55,309 bases of DNA from an uncultured bacterium (GTDB taxonomy: Bacteria; Cyanobacteriota; Vampirovibrionia; Gastranaerophilales; Gastranaerophilaceae). Below are positions 25,468-33,357 of this stretch, piece by piece; the stretch's first letter is position 1, and the number at the start of each line of letters is the position of its first letter. Made by a program: the position numbers and the translations under genes. Location of the stretch: assembly GCA_949285255.1 (NCBI GenBank), contig CASDXV010000007.1, positions 36,288-91,596 on the forward strand, given 5' to 3'. Below the pieces are notes generated by a model. That model searched no databases. It was not told the origin of the DNA and saw only the letters and a list, made by a program, of their open reading frames with translations.

Positions 25468-25503
25468 TTGTTATAATTTGAATAAAAATTTAAAATGGTC
25501 TTG
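25468..25503 (+). promoter_or_regulatory. leaderless comEC promoter
   Basis: TTGTTA (25468-25473), 17-nt spacer, TAAAAT (25491-25496), 6 nt, GTG 25503. The placement supports GTG as the true start. Confidence 0.55.
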
Positions 25504-27971
25504 TGGAAACAAATTACAAGACCATTTTAATAATTACGGTAACTATATCTTATATTCTTGGCATATGTTCGTTCATCACAGTGCATAGTGAAATGTATGC
25601 GATTTTGTGCGCGCTAATTTTATGCGCTTTTATGTTTTTAGGGTTAATAAAACCAAAACACACACTTTTTATTTTTCTTATTTTTATAGCAGGTTTTATA
25701 AACACAAAACATTCAATAAAAGACACAAACCAGCTTGCTAACACTCATGCAAATAACGTCTGTCTTTATGGCAGAGTAACATCAATTCCTACTAAAACAA
25801 GGGAAGGTACAAGAGCAAAATTTTACCTTGATGTCGATAGGGCGCAAGTTTATCAAAAAACGTATAAAATAAATAATTCTAAAGCCCTTGTAACAATAAA
25901 TGACGACAACAAAAGTTTTAATGAAATTCAAATCTCGGATAAAATAAAAATCTGCGGAAATTTAAGAGAGCCAAAGGCTGCGACAAATCCCTCCCAGTTT
26001 GACTACGCTAAATACCTAAAATACCATGACACTTTTTCTGTTTTATATTCAAACGGCAAAAATTTTGAGATTTTAAGCAAAGCAGACAGTTACAAAAACC
26101 TTGAAGAGTTTTGGTGGTACATTCTGAATAAAACAGACAGTGCAAGAAAAAAGATAATAGATAAACACGCAAAATATGTAAAAAGCCCGCAGCTTGAAAT
26201 ACTTGGCGGAATAGTTTTTGGCAATGAAGCAATAAATCCGCCCGATGAAATAAAACAGAGCTTTATAAACTCGGGACTTTTACACCTTTTAGCTGCAAGC
26301 GGATTAAATGTCGCGCTGATTTTTGGAATCTGGTGGTTTTTGGCGCAAAACCTCAGACTTCCATACACTATTTCTATCTGGGGCGGTATAGCTTTTGTAG
26401 TGCTATATACTTTTATGACAGGCTTTCCGCCATCTGTTATAAGAGCCTCTATTATGCTTCTTTTTGTACTGTTGGGTAAATTAATCGACAGGCAATCAAA
26501 ACCTGTGGCTCTTATTTTCTTTGTAGGGTTTATTATGTTGATATTTGACCCAAAAATGTTTCTTGACGTAGGTTTTCAGCTTTCATTTATCGTAACTATA
26601 GGGCTTATTTCATCAATTGAACCGATAGTGCAAAAAGCAAGCACCTTGCAGAAAGATTTTATTAAAAGAATTAAGGACTATCCTAAAGCTCTTAAAATTC
26701 CTCTTATGATAATATCGCCAAAATCACTGTTTGCAATGGTTTTAGTCCCACTATGCGCGCAGCTTTTTGTCTGTCCTTTACAGATGTATTACTTTAACAC
26801 TTTTACACCTTGGAGTCTTTTTGCAAATCTTTGTGTTGTACCTTTTATAGGGATTATAAGCTTTCTTGGTTTTATAAGCTCGATTTTGGGTTTTATTCCT
26901 TTTATAGGGATAAAATTTATAGCATTTTTTGATATTGTTTCTAACCCGCTTTTAGTTTTACTTGTTAAAATATCAAAATTCTTCTCGACCCTTAAATACT
27001 CAATAATCACAACACCCTCACCAAATATTGTTCAAATGCTTTTATTTTGGATAATACTCATTTTAATTGTTCAAAATATAAAATTATCTTTTAAAAATAA
27101 AAAGATTTTATACGGGCTTTTAGCTTGCGTTTTAGTACTTTGTTTAACTTTTATCAAACTGCCCGAGGGTGACTTTGAGATACTTGCTTTTGATACGGGA
27201 AATTCCGATTGCACGTTAATTAAGACACAAAAGAACAAATACATAATGATAGACACAGGTAAAATGCCCTACAAGGGACTATCTGATGCAAAAATCATAA
27301 CAAGCGAGTACCTTAAGGATAAAAACATAAAAGAACTGGAAATTTTAATCATAACTCACTTTGACTCAGACCACTGCGGCGGAGCAGTCGATATTTTAAA
27401 TGATTTTAAAGTTAAAAAAGTTTATCTTCAAAACTCTAACCCAAGCGAACCCATAGGAAAAAGGATTCTAGAAAAACTAAATAAGGAAAATATAGAGTAT
27501 AAAATAGCCAAAAACAATGAAATTATCTACAAAGAGGATAATCTGGAGTTAACAACATATGTGGCAAATTTTAATAATATGGCGAAAAATAAAGCGGATA
27601 ATGAAAATTCTATAATAACTCTTGTAAAATCAAACTCCACTCGTGCGCTTTTTATGGCAGATGTGAGCGCGGATACTTTTTCTAAAATAAAAGAATTACA
27701 TAAAAGCGTTGATATTCTAAAAGTAGGTCACCACGGCGCAAGATATTCAGTCAATGAAAACATGCTTAAAATATTAAAACCAAAATACTCAATAATTTTA
27801 GGCGGTTACAACACCTACGGTCATCCGTCTTATGAAACCGTTAAACTTCTTCAAAAATCAGACACCAAAGTACTTCTTACAAGAGAACTCGGGGCTATAA
27901 AAATTTCAAACCCCATAGGCAAGACCTACAGGGTTGAACATTTTGATAACGGTTTTAAAGAACTTAAATAA
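25503..27971 (+). CDS. comEC: DNA internalisation competence protein ComEC/Rec2
   Basis: An 822-residue inner-membrane channel for uptake of transforming single-stranded DNA. The N-terminal DUF4131/OB-like region (about 30-190) is followed by the Competence domain with many helices (about 215-550; LLHLLAASGLNVALIFGIWW segment) and a C-terminal metallo-beta-lactamase domain (about 560-800). The last carries ITHFDSDHCGGAVD (HxxxDH metal motif), VGHHGARYS and ILGGYNTYGHPS. The start is GTG, favoured by the promoter 6 nt upstream; the nearby ATG 25495 is out of frame. No comEA, comF or pilus gene is in the window. One base separates it from the convergent yebC stop. Confidence 0.94.
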   Translation: METNYKTILIITVTISYILGICSFITVHSEMYAILCALILCAFMFLGLIKPKHTLFIFLIFIAGFINTKHSIKDTNQLANTHANNVCLYGRVTSIPTKTREGTRAKFYLDVDRAQVYQKTYKINNSKALVTINDDNKSFNEIQISDKIKICGNLREPKAATNPSQFDYAKYLKYHDTFSVLYSNGKNFEILSKADSYKNLEEFWWYILNKTDSARKKIIDKHAKYVKSPQLEILGGIVFGNEAINPPDEIKQSFINSGLLHLLAASGLNVALIFGIWWFLAQNLRLPYTISIWGGIAFVVLYTFMTGFPPSVIRASIMLLFVLLGKLIDRQSKPVALIFFVGFIMLIFDPKMFLDVGFQLSFIVTIGLISSIEPIVQKASTLQKDFIKRIKDYPKALKIPLMIISPKSLFAMVLVPLCAQLFVCPLQMYYFNTFTPWSLFANLCVVPFIGIISFLGFISSILGFIPFIGIKFIAFFDIVSNPLLVLLVKISKFFSTLKYSIITTPSPNIVQMLLFWIILILIVQNIKLSFKNKKILYGLLACVLVLCLTFIKLPEGDFEILAFDTGNSDCTLIKTQKNKYIMIDTGKMPYKGLSDAKIITSEYLKDKNIKELEILIITHFDSDHCGGAVDILNDFKVKKVYLQNSNPSEPIGKRILEKLNKENIEYKIAKNNEIIYKEDNLELTTYVANFNNMAKNKADNENSIITLVKSNSTRALFMADVSADTFSKIKELHKSVDILKVGHHGARYSVNENMLKILKPKYSIILGGYNTYGHPSYETVKLLQKSDTKVLLTRELGAIKISNPIGKTYRVEHFDNGFKELK

Positions 27972-27972
27972 A

Positions 27973-28767
27973 CTAAAGATTTTTGCTCACTTCGGCAATT
28001 AAATCTTCATCAGCTTCAAAGTTAGAATAAACATTTTGAACATCGTCATGCTCTTCAAGTTTATCTAAAAGAAGTAAGATTTTTCTCACTATAGCAGCGT
28101 CAGTTACCTCGCATGAGTTAGATGGAACTCTTGTAAGCTCTGAACTCTTTAGCTTGTAACCAAGCTTCTCAAGACCTTCTACCGCATTTTGAAAACCCTC
28201 AACAGTTGTTGTAATTTTATACTCGCCGTCTTCTTCAACAACGTCTTTTGGGTCAAATTCCATGCAATCTTCAAAAAGCTCATCAAATGTGAACATTTTT
28301 ACAACTTCTTTGGATTTTTTATCCGGCTCTTTTGGAACTTCTATAACAATTTCGCCCACAGGTTCAAATATCCAGCCTACACAACCTGTTTCGCCTAAGT
28401 TACCGCCAAATTTTGTGAAATAACTTCTGACATCACCTGCGGTTCTGTTGCGGTTATCCGTTGCAGCTTCAATAAATACCGCAACTCCGCCTGCACCATA
28501 GCCTTCGTATGTGATTTCTTCATAGTTTTCCGTAGATGAGCCGCCTGCGCCTTTTTCAATCGCTCTTTTAATTGTATCGTTTGGCAGACCGCCAGCTTTT
28601 GCTTTCTCTACCGCAGTTCTTAATCTAAAGTTACCGTTAATATCCCCTCCGCCAATTTTAGCGGCGATTATTATTTCTCTTGAAAACTTAGCAAAACTGA
28701 CACCTTTAGCCGCATCTGTTTTTGCTTTTTTATGTTTAATATTTGCCCACTTAGAATGTCCTGACAT
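27973..28767 (-). CDS. yebC: YebC/TACO1 family protein
   Basis: A 264-residue protein with the hallmark N-terminus (GHSKWANIKHKKAKTDAAKG) and GGLPNDTIKRAIEKGAGG. Family members act as transcriptional regulators or, as shown more recently, help ribosomes through proline-rich stretches. A slightly longer acidic insertion follows residue 140 (EVPKEPDKKSKEVVKMF). An AAGGA ribosome-binding site precedes the ATG. It is divergent from the TPR-glutaredoxin pair by 42 nt. Confidence 0.95.
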   Translation of the reverse strand: MSGHSKWANIKHKKAKTDAAKGVSFAKFSREIIIAAKIGGGDINGNFRLRTAVEKAKAGGLPNDTIKRAIEKGAGGSSTENYEEITYEGYGAGGVAVFIEAATDNRNRTAGDVRSYFTKFGGNLGETGCVGWIFEPVGEIVIEVPKEPDKKSKEVVKMFTFDELFEDCMEFDPKDVVEEDGEYKITTTVEGFQNAVEGLEKLGYKLKSSELTRVPSNSCEVTDAAIVRKILLLLDKLEEHDDVQNVYSNFEADEDLIAEVSKNL

Positions 28768-28793
28768 ACTATTTCCTTATTTTCCTTATTTGC

Positions 28794-28801
28794 TATATAA
28801 T
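28794..28801 (+). promoter_or_regulatory. promoter of the TPR-glutaredoxin operon
   Basis: TGCTATATAAT gives overlapping -10 choices (TATATA 28794-28799 with TGn extension, or TATAAT 28796-28801). The start would be at 28806-28808, only 2-4 nt before the ATG at 28810, with no Shine-Dalgarno. Confidence 0.5.
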
Positions 28802-28809
28802 TAAACCAT

Positions 28810-29271
28810 ATGAAAAACGAACTTTCAAGAATAGATTACATAAGAGAGCTTATTAAAGACTGCAGGTACGACGAAGCACTTGAAGCACTTGAAGTTGCGC
28901 AGGCAAAAGAGCCTGACAATTGGGAATTGTTTTATGAATTTGCAAGACTGCAGTTTGAGCTGGGTGACTATGCAAGCGCTGTAGCCAACTATGAAGAGCT
29001 CATTGAACACCACCAAAGTGCAATTATTTACTATAACTTGGGTGAAGCGTATGAATGCAACAATCAGCTTGATAAGGCAATAGGTTCATACCTTAGAGCC
29101 CTTACGGTTAATGAAAAATTTCCTTTCGCATATAAAAAACTCGGTATGCTTTTTATGGCAAGAAATGATATGGAAAGCGCAAAAGAATATTTTGAAGACT
29201 ATCTGAAATTAGACGTAGCGCAAGATGAAAAAGAGAGCGTAGAAAAAGTTCTAAAAAGGATAGAAAAATGA
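28810..29271 (+). CDS. TPR-repeat protein, 153 aa
   Basis: A small soluble protein made of about four tetratricopeptide repeats (DEALEALEVAQAKEPDNWEL, then DYASAVANYEELIEH, DKAIGSYLRALTVNEKFPFA and ESAKEYFEDYLKLD). TPRs bind other proteins; no catalytic domain is present. Its stop overlaps the glutaredoxin ATG by 4 nt, so the two are translationally coupled, which may mean a shared client. The target is unknown. Confidence 0.85.
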   Translation: MKNELSRIDYIRELIKDCRYDEALEALEVAQAKEPDNWELFYEFARLQFELGDYASAVANYEELIEHHQSAIIYYNLGEAYECNNQLDKAIGSYLRALTVNEKFPFAYKKLGMLFMARNDMESAKEYFEDYLKLDVAQDEKESVEKVLKRIEK

Positions 29272-29519
29272 ATGTAGAAATTTATACCGTTGATTACTGC
29301 CCGTACTGCAAAAAAGCACTGGCGTTTTTAAATGAGCACAATGTTGAATATACTCAGCATAAAATCGACAAAGACGAGGCGCTATGGAGAGAAAAACTTG
29401 CTCATATGTATGATATTAAAGGCGATGTCACCGTACCGCAAATTATTATTAACGGCAAAAGAATAGGCGGCTTTAGCGACTTAATGGAAACATACAACAG
29501 CGGCAGCATCAAATTTTAA
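29268..29519 (+). CDS. grxC: glutaredoxin
   Basis: An 83-residue class I dithiol glutaredoxin. It has the CPYC active site at residues 11-14 (YTVDYCPYCKKALAF), the cis-proline TVPQIIING and the glutathione-binding GGFSDL. It reduces disulfides with glutathione or another low-molecular-weight thiol. It is the second gene of a two-gene operon with the TPR protein. The family letter is by length and CPYC motif only. Confidence 0.92.
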   Translation: MNVEIYTVDYCPYCKKALAFLNEHNVEYTQHKIDKDEALWREKLAHMYDIKGDVTVPQIIINGKRIGGFSDLMETYNSGSIKF

Positions 29520-29607
29520 TTGTAAATTTTTATTAAAAAAATCAAACGCACTCTAAAGTAAAAAAGCGCATGTGTCGATATTTTAGGCATAGGATAAGGA
29601 TGTGTTT

Positions 29608-29763
29608 ATGCTTAAAAAATTATCAAGACCGATGAATAATTCTCTTGAGTGCGTTGATTTAATGTTAAAAGGTGCTAAAAAACGCCGCAGACTGGCATCT
29701 GCCGCAATAAACTCCGCAAATGCAGGTCTTGGTTTTGCGCCAAACATAAAGCTTGTAAAATAA
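29608..29763 (+). CDS. small basic protein (51 aa)
   Basis: A short frame with good AAGGA ribosome-binding site 7 nt before the ATG. The product is basic (KGAKKRRRLASAA in the middle) with an Ala/Asn/Gly-rich C-terminus and one Cys. It ends one base before the convergent ftsB-like gene stop. No family is recognised; the basic patch could bind nucleic acid. It is below usual ORF-length cut-offs and easily missed. Confidence 0.55.
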   Translation: MLKKLSRPMNNSLECVDLMLKGAKKRRRLASAAINSANAGLGFAPNIKLVK

Positions 29764-29764
29764 G

Positions 29765-30223
29765 CTAAAGAGGGCTGTTTTCATTGAGCATAAATTTGCT
29801 TGCAACTTTTTGTTCAAAAAAATAAACGACTTTTTCTTTAAAAGTTTTCGGTACAACTTTTTCTTTCTCGGGTTCGTTTATAATAACCAGAACCTCGTTT
29901 TTTGCGGCCATCTTAAGGTTATTTCTGGCTATTGACTCTACTTTTTCCATAGAGTTAAAATTCTCAACTTCTTTTTTTAGAGTTTTATTTCTCTTTTGAG
30001 CCACTTCAAGCAACTGGCGGGATTTAACAATTTTACTTTGATATATAACGATTTTTGAAATGTTTAAAAGCGCACTGTAGCTTATCTGAAAAACACACAA
30101 CATAAGAACAATAGTCAAAAAAGAATGATAAAAGCGAACTTTTGTATTTTTCTTTTTTTGATTTTTTTGAACCTTTTGTTTAAGGTTGTCTTTGCTTAAT
30201 GTTTTTACATTTTCCATCTGCAT
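29765..30223 (-). CDS. FtsB/DivIC-like septum formation protein
   Basis: A 152-residue bitopic membrane protein: Lys-rich cytoplasmic N-terminus (about 1-30), one transmembrane helix (FLTIVLMLCVFQISYSALL, about 35-53), then a periplasmic coiled coil (about 60-95). A conserved-looking MEKVESIARNNLKMA segment, typical of FtsB/DivIC/FtsL proteins that activate septal peptidoglycan synthesis, follows. A longer C-terminal tail (about 115-152) is unusual. FtsL is the main alternative. The ATG at 30223 is exactly 6 nt after a TAAAAT, suggesting a leaderless mRNA; ATG 30217 is a possible alternative start. Confidence 0.75.
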   Translation of the reverse strand: MQMENVKTLSKDNLKQKVQKNQKKKNTKVRFYHSFLTIVLMLCVFQISYSALLNISKIVIYQSKIVKSRQLLEVAQKRNKTLKKEVENFNSMEKVESIARNNLKMAAKNEVLVIINEPEKEKVVPKTFKEKVVYFFEQKVASKFMLNENSPL

Positions 30224-30229
30224 AGACTG

Positions 30230-30258
30230 ATTTTAGCGCGGTCGGTGTTTTTTTTCCA
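30230..30258 (-). promoter_or_regulatory. leaderless promoter of the ftsB-like gene
   Basis: Minus-strand TGGAAA (30258-30253), 17-nt spacer, TAAAAT (30235-30230), 6 nt, ATG with A at 30223. Confidence 0.55.
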
Positions 30259-30265
30259 CACATTG

Positions 30266-31210
30266 TTACAAAAAAGAAAAATTACAAAAATATTCCCCTA
30301 CTTTTTTACCCCAATCGTTAAAATATGATTTTGGTGAGGGGTTTTTATCTATCCAAGAGAGTTGATAAAGCGCATTTAGAGCAATTATTCTCCTTGGTAT
30401 GTTATTGTTTTGCGACATTTTTATAATCAAAATCTTATCTTCTTTTATGTTATAAACAAGCAAAAATCCGCCCGCACCGACTTTTGCCAAAAGATTTTTA
30501 TTACCAAGTTCAACTATTTCACTATCCAACCTGTCAAACCCGCCAAAAACGTAAGGGTTATTAACAATTGCTTCTTTTATAAAAGAATATTTTTCATCAT
30601 TAAAAAAGTTAAAAAACATTTTTGCAATTTCATCTATTCTAAGCGCAAATACAGGCGCTCCGCACCCGTCAAGAGAAACCTTAATATCATTAGCTCCACT
30701 TAAAAACAAATGTCTTTGTTTAATTAGCTGCTGCAAGGGGTGCTCAAAATCTAAATAATCATCCAAACTCCAGCCTCTGGCTTTACTTATACAGAGCATA
30801 AGAGCATGTTTTGCGCTACAGTTGTGATAGATTTCTTTTTTTTCTTCGCCAAAATCTCTTTTATCAAGAGCACTGGCTTTTGGGCATTTTAGATATGATT
30901 CATCAAGTCCTGCTTTATTTAAAATAGATTTAACAAGCTCACAATGCCTCTTTGTGGCGCTATGGGATGCACAGCAGATTGCAATTTCTTCCTGAGTCAG
31001 ACCTAAAATATTATGCAGATTAAAATCTTCCATAAGGCTCGCCTGAATTGGCTTTGAAAGCGACCTTAGGTAAAATTGTGCGCCATTATCATCACCAAAT
31101 GATTTTATCCTTTTAAATTTTTCATATAAAAAAATAAAGCCAAAATACTCTTCGTCAACTACATCCTCTCTATAAGAGGATAAAAGAACTTCAGGAAAAA
31201 TACTGCGCAT
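30266..31210 (-). CDS. asparaginase II family protein
   Basis: A 314-residue cytoplasmic protein of the thermolabile, plant/rhizobium-type L-asparaginase family (Asparaginase_II). Conserved features are the ICCASHSATKRH loop, the HNCSAKHALML catalytic segment (family consensus has NCSGKHAGM) and DGCGAPVFAL. The Gly-to-Ala and Ala-to-Leu changes in the NCS-KHA segment are worth noting, but the Ser, Lys and His remain. Hydrolysis of asparagine to aspartate and ammonia is expected. It starts 2 nt after the stop of the upstream MshEN-like gene, so they are one operon. Confidence 0.85.
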   Translation of the reverse strand: MRSIFPEVLLSSYREDVVDEEYFGFIFLYEKFKRIKSFGDDNGAQFYLRSLSKPIQASLMEDFNLHNILGLTQEEIAICCASHSATKRHCELVKSILNKAGLDESYLKCPKASALDKRDFGEEKKEIYHNCSAKHALMLCISKARGWSLDDYLDFEHPLQQLIKQRHLFLSGANDIKVSLDGCGAPVFALRIDEIAKMFFNFFNDEKYSFIKEAIVNNPYVFGGFDRLDSEIVELGNKNLLAKVGAGGFLLVYNIKEDKILIIKMSQNNNIPRRIIALNALYQLSWIDKNPSPKSYFNDWGKKVGEYFCNFSFL

Positions 31211-31212
31211 AA

Positions 31213-31965
31213 TCAGCCTTTAATATTTAAAAGTTTTCTAAGTCTTGATTTTAAAATTCTGTTTTCATGTTCAAGACGCTTAAGTTCTCTTTGCATATTT
31301 TGATAAACCTGAGCCACGGTTGCCTGTTTTTCCATCTTTAATGATGCAAGTCCTAAGCCCATAATAAAGCGTTTTTTAGACTCTTCTTTAAAGAGCAGAA
31401 TGATTTTGACATCCTTTTCGGTTATATAGCCAAGCTCAATCATAACATCTGCTATTCTTATGTTATTACCTGCTTCAACTCTTCTTTTTTGCTCACGAAT
31501 AGCATTTTCCAATTGAAAAACATCAATTTTTCCAAGTCTTTTTAAAAGCTCGCCGGTTCTTATTTTATTTGCCAAAAATTGTGTAATTACATAGTTTCTT
31601 TCACAATCCGGAATCTCAATAAACTCTTTTTCAACAGCTCGAACAAAAATAGCAGCTGTTTCAGATAGTGTCCAAAAATTCCTCAGTGTAATTTCAAATA
31701 TATCAAATTTTTCTATGCAATTTTCTAAGAAAATATAAAACTGTTCACTAAAGTTATGACTTCTCTCTTCAAGCTCTTTTTTGCCTTTGAAAGTAATTTT
31801 TGGAACTACAAACTGCAAAGGTTCTTTAGGGTTCAAAAGTTCTAAAAAATCATCCAGCTCTTCAGAGAGCTTTTGTTCTGTTTTAATGTATACAACCTGC
31901 CTAACCCACAGGGGGAGAGCATAAACATTATTAAGAAAAAGTTCCGAGTTCTTTTGCTGTTCCAC
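31213..31965 (-). CDS. protein with degenerate MshEN/T2SSE_N-like domain
   Basis: A 250-residue soluble protein. The N-terminal 125 residues are unrecognised. Residues about 134-205 contain two copies of the GspE-N/MshEN pattern: RTGELLKRLGKIDVFQLENA followed by IREQ, and RIADVMIELGYITEKDV. In MshEN these motifs bind cyclic-di-GMP; here the R-L-G positions are R-T-G and R-I-A, so binding is uncertain. The C-terminus (about 215-250) is a basic coiled coil. The start codon is GTG with AGGGG 7 nt upstream. It is upstream of and close to the asparaginase gene and divergent from the flagellar set. A regulatory role linked to cyclic-di-GMP is a hypothesis. Confidence 0.6.
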   Translation of the reverse strand: MEQQKNSELFLNNVYALPLWVRQVVYIKTEQKLSEELDDFLELLNPKEPLQFVVPKITFKGKKELEERSHNFSEQFYIFLENCIEKFDIFEITLRNFWTLSETAAIFVRAVEKEFIEIPDCERNYVITQFLANKIRTGELLKRLGKIDVFQLENAIREQKRRVEAGNNIRIADVMIELGYITEKDVKIILLFKEESKKRFIMGLGLASLKMEKQATVAQVYQNMQRELKRLEHENRILKSRLRKLLNIKG

Positions 31966-32088
31966 TAAATAACCCCTATAAATACAGTTTAATTATAGTT
32001 TATAATAAAAATAAATAAAATACACCATTTAATTTATAACAAAATTATGCGATAATGTAAAATATACCTGTAAGATGGAATAATTACC

Positions 32089-32520
32089 ATGGGACTTGAC
32101 GGAATTTCCGTAAACCAGTTAAGAATAACTCAAGAAAATACTTCGAAAGAAAACACTCTAAACTCTCAAATGCTTGCCAACATCGGAAGCGGTTCAAGAA
32201 GTGTTAATTCTCTTGACAAAAAAAGTGCAATAGATACAGATGACAAAGAAAACACATCTTTCTTCGGCGGAGAAAGCTCAAGCGAAGAAGAAGAGCAGGA
32301 GGAAAAAAAAGACAATGAAGAAGAGAGTTTTGACTTTCCCAAAATTGACTTAACAAACAAAGAATTATACGAGATAAAAGTAGATGAGAGCAAAAGTTCG
32401 TTTTCCATCTACAATAAACAAGAAAACAAAATTGTACAGGAAATATCACCAAACGAGCTGTCTGCACTTGTAGATAGTTTAAAAAACCCAAGTGGAATTC
32501 TTATAAACAAAAGGATATAA
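32089..32520 (+). CDS. flaG: FlaG-like flagellar protein
   Basis: A 143-residue protein. The N-terminal 95 residues are Ser/Asn/Glu-rich and disordered (with an acidic stretch ESSSEEEEQEEKKDNEEE). The C-terminal 50 residues match FlaG: YEIKVDESKSSFSIYNKQEN with IVQEISPNELSALVDSLK. FlaG influences filament length and is usually next to fliD/fliS, as here. TAAGAT (32071-32076) may be its -10, with a short leader. It is the first gene of the flaG-fliS-fliT-like-CDF run. Confidence 0.75.
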   Translation: MGLDGISVNQLRITQENTSKENTLNSQMLANIGSGSRSVNSLDKKSAIDTDDKENTSFFGGESSSEEEEQEEKKDNEEESFDFPKIDLTNKELYEIKVDESKSSFSIYNKQENKIVQEISPNELSALVDSLKNPSGILINKRI

Positions 32521-32525
32521 AGCAT

Positions 32526-32996
32526 ATGAACCAATACGTCAAGCAATATCAAAAAACAACAGTAGAAACAGCATCAAATGAAAAAATACTCATAATGCTA
32601 TATGACGGCGCTATTCAATTTTTGAATAAGGCAAAAATAGCATTGGATGAAAAAAACTATGAACAATCGCACAACAACCTTATGGGTGCTCAAAGGATAC
32701 TTGAAGAGTTCATTAATACAATAGATAAAGAACCCAACCCCGAGCTTGCAACAAATTTAATCAACCTTTATGAGTACTTTATTTCAAGATTAGTTCAAGC
32801 CAATATTAAACATGAAATTGCCCCCATAGATGAAGTTTTAAAGTTTTTAAAAGAACTCAAATCAACTTGGGAGAAAGCAATTGCCATTGCACAAAAAGAA
32901 AGGGCTGAACTCAGTGCAAAAATAAGAGCTGCAAATGAAGATGAAGATGAAGATGAATACGACAAAGACGATGATGAAGATGACGATGACGAATAA
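32526..32996 (+). CDS. fliS: flagellin chaperone FliS with acidic tail
   Basis: FliS binds flagellin in the cytoplasm and delivers it to the export gate. Residues 1-130 match the family (YQKTTVETASNEKILIMLYD, then AIQFLNKAKIALDEKNYEQ, and INTIDKEPNPELATNL). The protein has 156 residues instead of about 130 because of a strongly acidic Asp/Glu tail (about 137-156) encoded by GAT/GAA repeats. It starts 6 nt after flaG. The next gene starts inside the tail sequence in another frame. The tail may affect chaperone release or be a neutral expansion. Confidence 0.92.
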   Translation: MNQYVKQYQKTTVETASNEKILIMLYDGAIQFLNKAKIALDEKNYEQSHNNLMGAQRILEEFINTIDKEPNPELATNLINLYEYFISRLVQANIKHEIAPIDEVLKFLKELKSTWEKAIAIAQKERAELSAKIRAANEDEDEDEYDKDDDEDDDDE

Positions 32997-33357
32997 AAAT
33001 TTTAAACATCTTATGCACTTGTATGATAGAGCATACAAAATGTGTGAGCAGGTTGAGAAAATAATCGAAAGCGGTAAAATTCAAGAACTTGACAACATTT
33101 TAAGGAACAAGGGTGAACTTTTAAAAAGCATTTTAAGATTTGAAAAAACACTAAAAGCAACTCCGCAAGAAGAAGAGCAAAGACTTGAATTCAGAAAAAA
33201 AATTGAAGAATACGAAAAATCAAATATTGAGCTTTTAAAAAGTAAACAAGAACTGATAAAAAACGAACTTCAAAAGGTGGCAAAAGGTAAAAAAATAACA
33301 GGGGCATATCTTTCTAAAATGCCCGAAACATACTCTACGATAGACATAATAGAATAA
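32986..33357 (+). CDS. FliT-like small helical protein
   Basis: About 123 residues, almost entirely helical and rich in Lys/Glu/Leu (LMHLYDRAYKMCEQVEKI, LDNILRNKGELLKSILRF). By size and position directly after fliS it is likely a FliT-type export chaperone, but similarity is too weak for a firm name. The start is uncertain: the frame has ATGs at 32971, 32974, 32980 and 32986 within the GAT/GAA repeat of fliS, none with a clear ribosome-binding site. 32986 gives the least artificial N-terminus and an 11-nt overlap with fliS. The stop overlaps the CDF gene start (TAATG). Confidence 0.6.
   Translation: MTNKNFKHLMHLYDRAYKMCEQVEKIIESGKIQELDNILRNKGELLKSILRFEKTLKATPQEEEQRLEFRKKIEEYEKSNIELLKSKQELIKNELQKVAKGKKITGAYLSKMPETYSTIDIIE

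Noticed and set aside
32935-32985. Met-Lys ladder as a genuine N-terminus of the FliT-like protein
   Set aside because: It is the fliS acidic repeat read in another frame; no ribosome-binding site supports the upstream ATGs.
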